A stretch of 64,000 nt of DNA from Vreelandella lutescens (GCF_014640815.1 NZ_BMHM01000004.1:62001-126000), one strand, 5' to 3'; counted from the first letter of the stretch, positions 29,614-39,373 are shown. Notes: a model not told the origin generated them from the sequence alone. Made by a program: numbers and translations.

Positions 29614-30414
29614 ATGGATTGGCTCCAAGTGATGGTATTGGCGGTGGTGCAAGGGCTCACTGAATTTCTTCCTATTTCTAGCTCAGCTCACCTTATTTTG
29701 GTGCCGGTGCTGACCACTTGGGAAGATCAAGGTCTTGCCTTTGATGTGGCGCTGCATCTGGGAAGCTTAAGTGCCGTAGTGATCTATTTTCGCCAAGAAA
29801 TTTGGAAAATGGTTACCAGTAGCCTGACGGCGCTAAGAGGAAAAGGCATAGATGAAGATGCGCGCCTAGCGTTTTGGGTCACTGTTGCCACGCTGCCTGT
29901 GTGTATCGTTGGCTTTTTATTCCATGATCTTATTTCTGGCTATATGCGCTCCACGCTGATTATTGGCGTTAGTCTGATTGGTTTTGGCTTATTGCTGGGC
30001 TACGCCGATTGGAAAATGCGCGGTACGCGCAGTGAGTATCAGCTGACCTTGAAAGATGTATTGATTATCGGCGGTGCCCAGGTGCTGGCGCTGATTCCCG
30101 GCACCTCGCGTTCTGGTATCACCATGACCGCTGCGCTCATGGTGGGCATGAACCGTGAAGGTGCCGCACGCTTCTCTTTTTTACTCTCTATTCCGGTGAT
30201 TGTGCTGGCAGGTGGGCTTGAAGCGATCAACCTGATGAAAGCACCTCACTTAATTGATGTACCCGCTATGCTAGTAGGGGCTCTTTTGTCAGGGATCAGC
30301 GCCTATTTATGCATTCACTACTTTCTGGTGGTGATTAAAAAGCTGGGGATGCAGCCGTTTGTAGCGTACCGGGTGCTGTTTGGTGCCTGGTTGCTGTGGT
30401 TTTTTCACTTCTAA
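29614..30414 (+). CDS. uppP: UppP (BacA), undecaprenyl-diphosphatase
   Basis: Inner-membrane phosphatase (266 residues, about eight helices) recycling the lipid carrier for peptidoglycan; overproduction gives bacitracin resistance. Both active-site blocks are seen: G-L-T-E-F-L-P-I-S-S-S-A-H-L near residue 14 and P-G-T-S-R-S-G-I-T-M near residue 160. It is followed by apbE and then by the UDP-GlcNAc genes glmU and glmS, so the cluster groups cell-wall precursor functions. Confidence 0.97.
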   Translation: MDWLQVMVLAVVQGLTEFLPISSSAHLILVPVLTTWEDQGLAFDVALHLGSLSAVVIYFRQEIWKMVTSSLTALRGKGIDEDARLAFWVTVATLPVCIVGFLFHDLISGYMRSTLIIGVSLIGFGLLLGYADWKMRGTRSEYQLTLKDVLIIGGAQVLALIPGTSRSGITMTAALMVGMNREGAARFSFLLSIPVIVLAGGLEAINLMKAPHLIDVPAMLVGALLSGISAYLCIHYFLVVIKKLGMQPFVAYRVLFGAWLLWFFHF

Positions 30415-30441
30415 ACGGCGCGCTTTATTTAAGGAAATAAA

Positions 30442-31560
30442 ATGAAGGGCTATCAAACCGCGCTAGGGCGTGTGGGAGTCGTGGCACTGGCCGGGACCTT
30501 ATTAGTAGGCTGTTCAGAGAATGATCGGCCGCTGGAGTCACCGGTGCGCTTTGAAGGCGGCATCTTCGGTACGTATTACCAAATTACGTTAGTGGATCCA
30601 CTGACTCAGGGCGAAGCCAATACGCTGGAAGAGGGCATACTGGCCGAGATGGAAGACGTGGATCAAGCGATGTCCACGTATCGGGATGACTCGGAATTAG
30701 TGGCCTTTAATCAAACCCCGTTGAACGAATGGCAGCCGCTCTCTAACGAACTGATCGAAGTGCTCGCGGTGAGCCGCTCAGTGGCGGAAGCCAGCGATGG
30801 GGCATTTGATATCACCATTGGTGATGTGGTGAATCTGTGGAGCTTTGGCCCCGAAGCGCGACCCGAAGAGATTCCCAGTGAGGCTGAGCTCAGCGAGCGT
30901 ATGGCCACTATCGGTTTTGATGCGGTGGAGGTCGATACTCAGCGCATGCAGGCCCGCCGTTTGCGTGATGTTTTTGCTGATCTTTCTGGGGTTGCCAAAG
31001 GCCATGGCACGGACCGGGTAGCCGCTTACCTCGACCAGCAGGGCATCGAGAACTACTTGGTGAATATTGGCGGTGGACTCATTGCTCGGGGCTACCGCGA
31101 TGTGGAAGCGCAAACCCCCTGGCGCATTGGTATTGAAGTGCCGCAAAGCGGGGTGCCAGAAGCCCAGCACGTGATTGCGCTGGAGGGCATGTCGGTGGCT
31201 ACCTCAGGGGATTACCGCAACTACTTTGAAGCTGATGGCGAGCGTTTCTCCCATCTTCTGGACCCACGAACCGGGCGTCCTATTAAGCATCAACTGGCTT
31301 CAGTGTCTGTGTTTCACCCCTCCAATACCTGGGCAGATGCTTGGGCAACGGCCTTAACCGTGGTGGGCAGTGAAAAAGGGATGCAGCTGGCGGTAGAGAA
31401 CAACCTGAATATTTTAATGCTGGTAAAAGATGACAATCGCTGGCGCAGCTTAGCAAGTCCAGCCTTCGTTAACTATTTCGGCGATGCGTTAATGGATGAA
31501 CTGGGTATAGAGCCCTGGGCGACGCCTGTGGCGAATCGCCAAACGGAGACAGGTGAATAA
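30442..31560 (+). CDS. apbE: ApbE, FAD:protein FMN transferase (lipoprotein)
   Basis: Periplasmic, membrane-anchored flavin transferase that attaches FMN covalently to Thr residues of proteins such as NqrB/NqrC or RnfG/D. The 372-residue product has a lipobox L-L-V-G-C (Cys about 24). Family blocks: F-G-T-Y-Y-Q-I, A-M-S-T-Y-R-D-D-S-E-L, F-D-I-T-I-G-D-V-V-N-L-W, D-L-S-G-V-A-K-G and V-N-I-G-G-G-L, then the C-terminal S-H-L-L-D-P-R-T-G-R-P and A-D-A-W-A-T-A-L-T-V. Its stop lies one base before glmU. Flavinylation targets are not in this window. Confidence 0.95.
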   Translation: MKGYQTALGRVGVVALAGTLLVGCSENDRPLESPVRFEGGIFGTYYQITLVDPLTQGEANTLEEGILAEMEDVDQAMSTYRDDSELVAFNQTPLNEWQPLSNELIEVLAVSRSVAEASDGAFDITIGDVVNLWSFGPEARPEEIPSEAELSERMATIGFDAVEVDTQRMQARRLRDVFADLSGVAKGHGTDRVAAYLDQQGIENYLVNIGGGLIARGYRDVEAQTPWRIGIEVPQSGVPEAQHVIALEGMSVATSGDYRNYFEADGERFSHLLDPRTGRPIKHQLASVSVFHPSNTWADAWATALTVVGSEKGMQLAVENNLNILMLVKDDNRWRSLASPAFVNYFGDALMDELGIEPWATPVANRQTETGE

Positions 31561-31561
31561 C

Positions 31562-32929
31562 ATGCAAGACCTCGATATCGTCATTCTTGCGGCGGGTAAA
31601 GGCACGCGAATGCGCTCCCAACTGCCTAAAGTGCTGCATACGCTGGCGGGTAAACCTATGGTCCAGCATGTGCTGGATACGGCCGGTGGCCTGAACCCCA
31701 GCCGCACCCATGTAGTGATTGGCCACGGAGCGGATCACCTGCGCGAGGCGTTGGCAGAGCACAACGTGTCATTTGCGCTGCAGGAAGAGCAGAAGGGAAC
31801 CGGCCATGCGGTGGCCCAAGCACAGCCACAGCTGGGCAGCGGCATCGTATTGGTGCTATACGGCGATGTGCCGCTGATTCGCCGCGATACGCTGGCGAGT
31901 CTGCTGGCCCAGGTAGATGAACAACATATGGGCCTGTTGACCGTCACGTTAGATGACCCCAGCGGCTACGGCCGTATTGTGCGTGACAGCGATGGCCACG
32001 CCGTGGCGATTGTGGAACAGAAAGATGCCAACGACGAGCAGCTGAAAATTACCGAGTGCAATACCGGCATTATGGCCATGACCAGCGCTCAGCTGAAGCG
32101 TTGGCTGCCCCAGCTATCGGCAGAAAATGCCCAGGGCGAGTACTACCTGACCGATGTGATCGCCATGGCGGCCAGCGAAGGCGTTAAAGTCGCCACGGCG
32201 CAGCCCCATAACGCCACCGAGGTGGAGGGGGTCAATAATCGCTCGCAAATGGCCCGCTTGGAGCGCGCCTACCAGCAGCAGATGGCAGAGACGCTCATGG
32301 CCCAAGGCGTTGCCCTGGCTGACCCGGCGAGAATTGATGTGCGCGGTAAGCTTACCTGCGGCCACGACGTGTTCATCGACGTGGGCTGTGTTTTTGAAGG
32401 GGACGTAGAGCTTGGCGAAGGCGTGCGGGTAGGCCCCTACTGCATTATCAAAAACAGCACGATTGGCGCAGAGAGTGAGATTCACAGCCACAGCGTCATC
32501 GACACGACCGTGGCGGCGGGCCTTAATCAGATCGGCCCCTACGCACGGCTGCGTCCTGGCACGCGCTTAGCCGTGAAAGCCAAGGTAGGCAATTTTGTCG
32601 AAACTAAAAATGCCGATGTGGGTGAAGGCAGCAAAATCAACCATTTAAGCTACGTGGGCGATGCTCGATTGGGGCGCGATGTGAACGTGGGCGCGGGCAC
32701 CATTACCTGCAACTACGACGGTGTGAACAAACACCTCACTGAGATTGGCGATAACGCCTTTATTGGTTCCAACACCGCCTTAGTGGCCCCTGTTACGGTG
32801 GGTAAGGGGGCCACTGTGGGCGCGGGGTCAACGATTGCTAAAGACGTTGCCGAGCACGCATTAGCGGTCACCCGTAGCCGACAGTTAGAAAAACCAGACT
32901 GGCCTCGCCCGGTTAAAAAGGCTAAATAA
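31562..32929 (+). CDS. glmU: GlmU, bifunctional UDP-GlcNAc pyrophosphorylase / GlcN-1-P acetyltransferase
   Basis: Cytosolic enzyme making UDP-N-acetylglucosamine in two steps, 455 residues. The N-terminal uridyltransferase domain starts L-A-A-G-K-G-T-R-M-R-S (residues ~8-18). The C-terminal left-handed beta helix (about 250-450) has hexapeptide repeats and the acetyltransferase block N-H-L-S-Y-V-G-D-A with R-L-R-P-G-T. ATG 31562 was chosen because AGGTGA lies just upstream; an in-frame GTG at 31553 overlaps that site. It forms a pair with glmS, as in E. coli. Confidence 0.97.
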   Translation: MQDLDIVILAAGKGTRMRSQLPKVLHTLAGKPMVQHVLDTAGGLNPSRTHVVIGHGADHLREALAEHNVSFALQEEQKGTGHAVAQAQPQLGSGIVLVLYGDVPLIRRDTLASLLAQVDEQHMGLLTVTLDDPSGYGRIVRDSDGHAVAIVEQKDANDEQLKITECNTGIMAMTSAQLKRWLPQLSAENAQGEYYLTDVIAMAASEGVKVATAQPHNATEVEGVNNRSQMARLERAYQQQMAETLMAQGVALADPARIDVRGKLTCGHDVFIDVGCVFEGDVELGEGVRVGPYCIIKNSTIGAESEIHSHSVIDTTVAAGLNQIGPYARLRPGTRLAVKAKVGNFVETKNADVGEGSKINHLSYVGDARLGRDVNVGAGTITCNYDGVNKHLTEIGDNAFIGSNTALVAPVTVGKGATVGAGSTIAKDVAEHALAVTRSRQLEKPDWPRPVKKAK

Positions 32930-32982
32930 GCGTATCAGGACGTTGAATAACACGGCGTGATAACGCCTCAGGAGAAAGAGCT

Positions 32983-34809
32983 ATGTGTGGCATCGTCGCA
33001 GCGGTTGCGCAGCGCAATGTGCAGGGAATCTTGTTGGAAGGGCTTAAACGCTTGGAGTATCGCGGGTATGACTCTTCTGGCATGACGGTGCTTAACAACG
33101 GTGTATTAACCCGTCACCGTGCTTTGGGTAAAGTCGCGGCGCTTGCTGAGCAGTTAGAGGCTGCTGCACTGCCGGGTAACAGCGGTATCGCCCATACGCG
33201 CTGGGCAACCCACGGCAAACCCTCTGAGGCTAACGCCCACCCGCACCACAGCAGCGATAACGTCGCGGTGGTGCATAACGGCATTATCGAAAACTACGAG
33301 CAGATCAAAGAGACGCTGCAGGGCAGTGGCTATACCTTCACCTCGGAAACCGATACCGAAGTCATCGCGCATCTGTTGGCAGACAAACTCGCCACGGGCA
33401 AAACGCTGTTTGATGCGACACAAGAGATTGTCAGTGGCTTGGGCGGTGCCTACGCCCTGGGAGTAATGAGTGCAGCCGAGCCCGGCGTGGTAGTGGGTGC
33501 ACGCCAAGGCAGCCCCTTGGTGGTGGGTGTTGGTATTGATGAAGCCTTTTTAGCCTCGGACCCGCTGGCGCTGCTTCAAGTCACCGACCGCTTTATCTAC
33601 CTAGAAGAGGGCGATTTAGTCGAGCTGCGTGAGCATGGGGTGATTCGCATCGTTGACCGCCAAGGCAATGACGTTGAGCGCTCTATTCATATCTTTGAGC
33701 ATGGCGATGGCGCGGCCAGCAAAGGCGAGTATCGTCATTACATGCTCAAAGAGATTTTTGAGCAGCCCTCCGTCATTAGTGCCGCGCTGGAAGGGCGTTT
33801 AAGTAGCCACGGTGTGTTGGTAGAGAGTTTTGGGCCGGATGCGCTGGCGCTGTTTCAGAAAACGCGCCATGTGCATATCATCGCCTGTGGCACTAGCTAC
33901 CATGCAGGCTTGGTCGCGCGTTACTGGCTGGAGCGCTACGCTGGCGTACCGGTACAGGTTGAAGTAGCGTCGGAGTACCGCTACCGCCACCCGGTGGTAC
34001 CGGAAGGCACGCTGTTTGTCACGCTCTCCCAATCCGGGGAAACCGCCGATACGCTGGCAGCACTGCGCTTTGCCAAAACGCTCAACTATGTGGGCTCGCT
34101 GGCTATTTGTAACGTGCCCGGCAGCTCGCTGGTGCGCGAGTCGGACATGTCGTTGATGACGCGGGCAGGCCCCGAAATTGGCGTCGCCTCGACCAAAGCG
34201 TTTACTACCCAGCTCGTGGCGCTGATGCTGCTGACGTTGTCTGTCAGTAAAGCGAAGGGCCAGCCAGAGCAGCCGGAAATAATCGCTGCGCTGCAAGCGC
34301 TGCCAGCGTTATGCCAACAGGTGTTAGCGCTCGATAAGCAGATAGAAGTGCTCTCCCAGGCATTTGCTGAAAAGAATCACGCGCTCTTTTTAGGACGCGG
34401 CGCGCACTACCCCATTGCCCTGGAAGGCGCGTTAAAGCTCAAAGAGATCTCCTACATTCACGCCGAAGCCTATCCCGCCGGGGAGCTGAAACATGGCCCG
34501 CTGGCACTGGTCGATAGTGAGATGCCGGTCATTTCAGTGGCACCCAATGATGACCTGCTGGAAAAGCTGAAATCCAACCTTCAAGAAGTGCGCGCTCGCG
34601 GCGGCCAGCTGTTTGTGTTTGCTGACCAAAAGGTGGGTATTAGCCCGCAAGATGATATCCGTGTGCTGGAGCTGCCCGAGGTACACGAAGCACTGGCACC
34701 ACTGCTTTACACCCTTCCTCTGCAGCTGCTGAGCTATCACGTGGCGGTGTTAAAAGGCACCGATGTGGATCAGCCGCGCAACCTCGCGAAGAGTGTGACC
34801 GTCGAATAA
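32983..34809 (+). CDS. glmS: GlmS, glutamine:fructose-6-phosphate aminotransferase (isomerising)
   Basis: Cytosolic enzyme making glucosamine-6-phosphate, 608 residues. Cys2 after Met (C-G-I-V) is the glutaminase nucleophile, with the N-terminal glutamine amidotransferase domain (R-L-E-Y-R-G-Y-D-S-S-G, T-R-W-A-T-H-G). Two SIS isomerase domains follow (I-A-C-G-T-S-Y-H-A and L-F-L-G-R-G-A-H-Y-P-I-A-L-E-G-A-L-K-L-K-E). The C-terminal K-S-V-T-V-E is universal. GGAGA precedes the ATG. Confidence 0.98.
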   Translation: MCGIVAAVAQRNVQGILLEGLKRLEYRGYDSSGMTVLNNGVLTRHRALGKVAALAEQLEAAALPGNSGIAHTRWATHGKPSEANAHPHHSSDNVAVVHNGIIENYEQIKETLQGSGYTFTSETDTEVIAHLLADKLATGKTLFDATQEIVSGLGGAYALGVMSAAEPGVVVGARQGSPLVVGVGIDEAFLASDPLALLQVTDRFIYLEEGDLVELREHGVIRIVDRQGNDVERSIHIFEHGDGAASKGEYRHYMLKEIFEQPSVISAALEGRLSSHGVLVESFGPDALALFQKTRHVHIIACGTSYHAGLVARYWLERYAGVPVQVEVASEYRYRHPVVPEGTLFVTLSQSGETADTLAALRFAKTLNYVGSLAICNVPGSSLVRESDMSLMTRAGPEIGVASTKAFTTQLVALMLLTLSVSKAKGQPEQPEIIAALQALPALCQQVLALDKQIEVLSQAFAEKNHALFLGRGAHYPIALEGALKLKEISYIHAEAYPAGELKHGPLALVDSEMPVISVAPNDDLLEKLKSNLQEVRARGGQLFVFADQKVGISPQDDIRVLELPEVHEALAPLLYTLPLQLLSYHVAVLKGTDVDQPRNLAKSVTVE

Positions 34810-34856
34810 TTAACGCGTCACAATTAATAACAGTTAGCTGGCATAAAGCGCTTTAC

Positions 34857-34881
34857 AAGATGCGGCGAATAGCCGCATCTT
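34857..34881 (+). terminator. Hairpin after glmS
   Basis: Perfect 10-bp stem AAGATGCGGC / GCCGCATCTT with a 5-base loop, 48 bases after the glmS stop. The T tail is short, so termination may be partial. Confidence 0.6.
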
Positions 34882-34965
34882 ATGCGCTATCGCTGCGTTG
34901 CAGCACATAGTTAGTGTGCTTATTATCGTGGCGGTACTCTCTCACCCTGCCAGGATCATGCTGCT

Positions 34966-36432
34966 ATGAAACCACCTAACGCCCTTGCAACTCGGCATCC
35001 TGCTTGCCGCGTTGCTTGGTTGTTGACCGCACTTTGCCTTTTTGCTTTTCCTTCGCTCTCCTATGCTGCTGCCGGCCCCCTAGATTTGACCACCTCACTT
35101 GCCGGTATTGCCTCCGTGACTATTTTCATTCTTGCCTATGCCTTGGTAATGAGTGAAGAAATTATCCACATGCGTAAATCCAAACCTGTCCTGGTGGCCG
35201 CTGGCCTTATCTGGGCCATGGTGGCGTGGGTTTACGTTCAAGCAGGGATGCCCCACGAGGCGGAAAGCGCCTTTAAGGAAACTCTGCTGGAGTACACTGA
35301 GCTTCTCTTATTCTTGCTGGTGGCGATGACGTACATCAACGCCATGGAAGAGCGGCGTATTTTTGATGCCTTGCGGGCGTGGTTGGTGCGTAAAGGCTTT
35401 AGCTACCGCAGCCTGTTCTGGATTACCGGCTGTTTGGCGTTCGGTATTTCCTCGATTGCCAACAACATGACCACCGCCATGTTGATGTGTGCGGTCGTAC
35501 TGAAGGTGGCGGAAGGGGATAACAAGTTTATTAGCCTTTGCTGCGTTAACGTCGTCGTGGCGTCCAACGCGGGCGGCGCGTTTAGCCCGTTTGGTGATAT
35601 CACCACGCTGATGGTGTGGCAGGCAGGACAAGTGCCTTTTGAAGGCTTCTTCGCGTTATTAGTCCCCGCGATAGTGAATTTCATGGTGCCTGCGGTGATC
35701 ATGAACTTCTTCCTTGTTAACCGTCAGCCAGCCGCGCTCACCGAGAACGTTTGGATGAAGCGTGGCGCTAAACGCATCATCGTCCTGTTCTTAATCACCG
35801 TGGCGATCTCGGTGCTGTGCCACTCGGTCCTTTACCTGCCGCCTGCTATGGGCATGATGTTTGGCCTGGGGTTGCTGCAGTTCTTTGGCTACTACCTGCG
35901 CCGCAGCCTGCCTCGTTCCCTGGAACGCAAGCGCGAACGCTACTCTCGCCGAGGCGACTGGCAAAAGCTGGAGCAGCTAGGCAGCGTCGTGCCGTTTGAT
36001 ATTTTCAGCAAAATTGCCCGCTCCGAGTGGGACACACTGCTGTTCTTCTACGGGGTAGTGATGTGTGTGGGTGGCCTTGGGTTTATGGGCTACCTGAGCC
36101 TGCTCTCCGAGACGCTCTACGGCGGCTGGGACCCGGTATGGGCCAACGTGGTATTGGGGTTAATCTCTGCGGTGGTGGATAACATCCCAGTGATGTTTGC
36201 CGTGCTCTCGATGGCACCGGAGATGTCGGAAGGCAACTGGCTGCTGATAACGCTGACCGCAGGGGTGGGCGGTAGTCTGCTCTCTATGGGTTCCGCTGCT
36301 GGTGTGGCACTGATGGGCCAGGCACGGGGCATCTACACCTTTGCGGTTCACCTGCGCTGGGTGCCTGCCATTTTATTAGGCTACGTGGCCAGCATCGCAG
36401 CGCACTTGTGGATTAATGCGGGCATGTTCTAA
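34966..36432 (+). CDS. nhaD: NhaD-type Na+/H+ antiporter
   Basis: Inner-membrane sodium/proton antiporter (488 residues, about twelve helices) of the NhaD family, typical of marine and halophilic gammaproteobacteria. The N-terminal ~35 residues look like a cleavable signal (F-P-S-L-S-Y-A-A-A). Characteristic parts are the N-N-M-T-T-A and N-A-G-G-A-F-S-P-F-G-D-I-T-T-L polar/helix-break motifs (residues ~165-215), which carry Asn, Asp and Thr used in ion transport, and V-D-N-I-P-V-M-F-A near residue 405. It would extrude sodium using the proton gradient, complementing the proton-type ATP synthase. A double hairpin follows. Confidence 0.92.
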   Translation: MKPPNALATRHPACRVAWLLTALCLFAFPSLSYAAAGPLDLTTSLAGIASVTIFILAYALVMSEEIIHMRKSKPVLVAAGLIWAMVAWVYVQAGMPHEAESAFKETLLEYTELLLFLLVAMTYINAMEERRIFDALRAWLVRKGFSYRSLFWITGCLAFGISSIANNMTTAMLMCAVVLKVAEGDNKFISLCCVNVVVASNAGGAFSPFGDITTLMVWQAGQVPFEGFFALLVPAIVNFMVPAVIMNFFLVNRQPAALTENVWMKRGAKRIIVLFLITVAISVLCHSVLYLPPAMGMMFGLGLLQFFGYYLRRSLPRSLERKRERYSRRGDWQKLEQLGSVVPFDIFSKIARSEWDTLLFFYGVVMCVGGLGFMGYLSLLSETLYGGWDPVWANVVLGLISAVVDNIPVMFAVLSMAPEMSEGNWLLITLTAGVGGSLLSMGSAAGVALMGQARGIYTFAVHLRWVPAILLGYVASIAAHLWINAGMF

Positions 36433-36447
36433 CCGTTTGTTGATACC

Positions 36448-36482
36448 TTTGCCTGCTTAGCCCTTTCGGTTAAGCAGGCAAA
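36448..36482. terminator. First of two hairpins between nhaD and the CBS gene
   Basis: 12-bp stem TTTGCCTGCTTA / TAAGCAGGCAAA with an 11-base loop just after the nhaD stop. It lies immediately before a second, stronger hairpin. Confidence 0.7.
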
Positions 36483-36484
36483 CA

Positions 36485-36516
36485 AAACGCCCCTTATCTT
36501 TCGATAAGGGGCGTTT
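36485..36516. terminator. Second, bidirectional hairpin terminator between nhaD and CBS gene
   Basis: Perfect 14-bp stem AAACGCCCCTTATC / GATAAGGGGCGTTT with a TTTC loop. With A-rich and T-rich ends it may stop transcripts from both directions between convergent genes. Confidence 0.8.
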
Positions 36517-36562
36517 GCGTTCAGATGCTTTAAAACTAATACGCTATTTTATATTTCAGCGC

Positions 36563-37180
36563 TTATAAATCGTGCCCGGTAATGACTTGGCAAATATCGG
36601 CAAAACTGCGCGCCATGGGAACAACCGTAGTAGGAAGCTTGGCGGGGATTCGGCTACCCATGACCGCCTGAATATCCGTCGCGGAAATGATGCCGCGAAC
36701 GCTCAACTCCTGATTCGGCTTACGCTCGGTGATCAGCAGGTGCTGCTCGGTAAAGCTTTCCATCGAGAGCACAAGGTCTTCAATGGTCAGCGAAGCCAGC
36801 TGCTCTAATGGCATCGCGCTGAGTTTTTCCCAGGGCGTCATGATCATGGCGGCGGTCACTTCAGAGCGTTCTAGGTTGCGCTGTTGCATGGCGAGGTTAA
36901 TGCGACGTGTGCCAATCACCTCTTTTGCAGTGAGTACGCCGACACAGTGTGCCTGCTTATCCATCACAAACAGTAAGCGAATACCGCCATGACGCATTTT
37001 TAGGTGAGCATCATCAATGGGGGTATCGCCAGCAATAGACTGCGGCATGACCTGTGTGAAGTCGGTCAAGACAGATATGGCTGGGCTGTCCGGGGTAAGC
37101 TGCTTAGGAGCTGGGGTAGTCAGTAAAGGTGTCGCGCCAAATTGCACTAGCGGCTTACGGTTGTTCAGTAATGTATTCAT
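36563..37180 (-). CDS. CBS-domain protein of unknown role
   Basis: Cytosolic protein of 205 residues with two CBS motifs (about residues 40-110 and 115-195), a module that usually binds adenine nucleotides. Seen segments: G-D-T-P-I-D-D-A-H with L-L-F-V-M-D and V-G-V-L-T-A-K-E-V-I-G, then R-G-I-I-S-A-T-D-I-Q. No enzyme or transport domain is fused. ATG 37180 follows GGAGG at a good distance, unlike an earlier in-frame start at 37243. It lies 118 bases downstream of the sensor kinase on the same strand; a regulatory partner is not evident. Confidence 0.82.
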   Translation of the reverse strand: MNTLLNNRKPLVQFGATPLLTTPAPKQLTPDSPAISVLTDFTQVMPQSIAGDTPIDDAHLKMRHGGIRLLFVMDKQAHCVGVLTAKEVIGTRRINLAMQQRNLERSEVTAAMIMTPWEKLSAMPLEQLASLTIEDLVLSMESFTEQHLLITERKPNQELSVRGIISATDIQAVMGSRIPAKLPTTVVPMARSFADICQVITGHDL

Positions 37181-37298
37181 CGGGGGTACCTCCGTGGTGT
37201 GAAGAAGCAGGTCATTAACAACACGCCTGCTCTGTACCTTCACATTTGCACGGAATTCTTATCGCAATCTTAAGAGACCGATGTTGTTACATTTTTTC

Positions 37299-38702
37299 TC
37301 ATTCTTTTGCATGGCGCTGAGTGAGAGCATCCCTTGCGAGAACGGCTTTTACACGGAGACCACCGCCAGGGGCATCTTCTAACCTCAACAAGCCTTCATG
37401 GCGTTTGACTAGGCGTTCCACGATGGATAGTCCCAATCCTGCCCCTGCGCCTGGGCCTGCCCGTTGGAAACGCTCTATCACCCGGCTCCGTTCTTGGGCC
37501 GGTATACCTGGCCCTTGGTCATCTACCATCAACGTAATGCCCTGCATGGCGGCCTCCAGTGTAATGGTAATGGTGCCCTGTTTGGGAGAGTGCTGGATGG
37601 CATTACCCACTAGGTTTTGCACCAAGGTCTCAATGGCGCCAGGCTCCTCCTCCATGTTCCAATCCGCCTGGTCATTGGCATTCAAAAGCAGCAGTTGCTG
37701 ACGCTCGGCTGCTAATGGAGAGAGCTTGGCCAGTGTTTCCTGGGTTTCTAAAAGCACATTGGCGTGGCGAAGTTCAGGCAGCGGCTCCTCTTCTGGGTCG
37801 AGCCTAGCCAGCGTTAATAACTGAGACACTAGGCGGGTAGAGCGGGCCACGCCGCTACGCAGGTGGTGCAGGGACTCTTCCCGGTCCTCAGCGTTATCGG
37901 CGGTAAGGGCATTCTGCGCATGTAAATCGAGTACCGCGAGTGGGGTGCGCAGCTCATGGGCAGCGTCGGCAATAAAGCGTTTTTCCCGCACGCGCAGCTG
38001 GCGCAACCGCTCTAACAGCCGATTTAGCGCCCCGGCAATGGTGTCTAGTTCCTGGGGCAGCGGGTAGAGAGATAGAGGCTTTAGATTATGCGGGTCGCGA
38101 TCGCGGATTTGCTCCGCCATGCGAGATAGAGGGGCTAGCCCCCAGCCAATTGACCACCATAGCAGTAACGTTAATAGTGGCAAGCCGATGAGATCTGGCA
38201 GCAACGTGCGCAACGCTACCGCACCGATCAGCTCGCCGCGCACATCTTCACGCTCGCTCACCACCACACGTTGTGTAGTGTTGGGCACCTCAAGTACATA
38301 AACCCGCCAGACGTGCTCATCTACGCTGAGCGTTGAGTAGCCTGCAGGTTGTTGGACCAACGGAGTGTGCGGTGCACTGGCGGAGCGCAGCAGCAGCCGG
38401 TCACCTTCCCAAAGTTGAAACGCCAGCGTGTTCGTCTGCTCATTCGGTAAGTGAAATAACGTATCCGTATCAGACTGCTGTAGCGCATTTTCCAGACTTT
38501 TTAATAACAGATACTGGTCGTTATCAGGTAAGGGAGCTTGGAGTAGGCCCTCTAATAACATGGCGTTTTGAGCTAAGCTTCTATCGTGCAATGCCTCGAT
38601 TTCTTGGGCAGCGTAACGATAGCTAATAAAGCCAATAATCAGCATGCTGATGCCAAAAACAAGCAAGACAAGTCCCAGCGTGCGGCGGCGAATAGAGGTC
38701 AT
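37299..38702 (-). CDS. Two-component sensor histidine kinase (QseC/PmrB type)
   Basis: Inner-membrane kinase of 467 residues. Helix 1 (about 10-28) and helix 2 (about 165-188) flank a ~135-residue periplasmic sensor region. A HAMP-like linker follows. The phospho-acceptor is His249 in D-A-A-H-E-L-R-T-P-L. The ATPase has the N box N-L-V-G-N-A-I-Q-H-S, the G1 box D-D-Q-G-P-G-I-P and the G2 box G-A-G-L-G-L-S-I-V. The Q/PmrB-like layout and its partner are of the QseBC group; the ligand is unknown. Its ATG overlaps the regulator's stop by four bases (ATGA). Confidence 0.92.
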   Translation of the reverse strand: MTSIRRRTLGLVLLVFGISMLIIGFISYRYAAQEIEALHDRSLAQNAMLLEGLLQAPLPDNDQYLLLKSLENALQQSDTDTLFHLPNEQTNTLAFQLWEGDRLLLRSASAPHTPLVQQPAGYSTLSVDEHVWRVYVLEVPNTTQRVVVSEREDVRGELIGAVALRTLLPDLIGLPLLTLLLWWSIGWGLAPLSRMAEQIRDRDPHNLKPLSLYPLPQELDTIAGALNRLLERLRQLRVREKRFIADAAHELRTPLAVLDLHAQNALTADNAEDREESLHHLRSGVARSTRLVSQLLTLARLDPEEEPLPELRHANVLLETQETLAKLSPLAAERQQLLLLNANDQADWNMEEEPGAIETLVQNLVGNAIQHSPKQGTITITLEAAMQGITLMVDDQGPGIPAQERSRVIERFQRAGPGAGAGLGLSIVERLVKRHEGLLRLEDAPGGGLRVKAVLARDALTQRHAKE

Positions 38703-39373
38703 AGTGTTGCCTTATCAGGCTTATCCATCACATAGCCAATACCCCTTACGGTGCGAATGACATCGGGAAATAGTTTGCGCCTTAGGTGGTGTATATGGAC
38801 TTCAATCGCGTTGCTTTCTACATCTTCTTCCCAGCCATAAATTAAGCGCGTTAATGTATCGCGAGTAAAAACGCGTCCTGGGTGGCTCATAAACTCCTGG
38901 AGTAAGGCCAATTCACGACGAGAGAGTGAAACCGCCTGTTGTTGATACTCCACTATTAGCGTTTGGGGGTTGAGGCTAATACCGCGAAATGTCAGTACAC
39001 CGTTTGGCTGACCTTGGCTACGACGCAGCAGCGCACGCAGGCGTGCCTTTAATTCATCCACTTCAAAAGGTTTAGTGAGGTAGTCATCGGCACCTGCATC
39101 CAACCCTTCAATGCGATTATCTACTGCGTCCCGGGCGGTGAGCACCAAAATAGGCACCTGACTGCCATGACGTCTGATGGCATGCAGGACATCAATGCCA
39201 TCCACGGTGGGCAAACCAAGGTCAAGAATCACCGCATCAAACGGTTCGTTTTGCAACGCTGTAAGAGCGGTATCGCCATCGGTAAGATGATCAACCGTAT
39301 AGTGCTCAGGTTTCAGCGCTATGCGGATACCCGATGCTAAACTTGGGTCGTCTTCTACTAATAAGATACGCAT
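38699..39373 (-). CDS. Two-component response regulator (OmpR/QseB type)
   Basis: DNA-binding regulator of 224 residues. The receiver domain (1-115) has the acidic pair E-D-D at 7-9, phospho-Asp51 in V-I-L-D-L-G-L-P, and the K-P-F motif near residue 103. A winged-helix output domain follows (L-S-R-R-E-L-A-L-L-Q, H-I-H-H-L-R-R-K-L). The partner kinase starts inside its stop codon. Regulon cannot be predicted; autoregulation is usual in the family. Confidence 0.95.
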   Translation of the reverse strand: MRILLVEDDPSLASGIRIALKPEHYTVDHLTDGDTALTALQNEPFDAVILDLGLPTVDGIDVLHAIRRHGSQVPILVLTARDAVDNRIEGLDAGADDYLTKPFEVDELKARLRALLRRSQGQPNGVLTFRGISLNPQTLIVEYQQQAVSLSRRELALLQEFMSHPGRVFTRDTLTRLIYGWEEDVESNAIEVHIHHLRRKLFPDVIRTVRGIGYVMDKPDKATL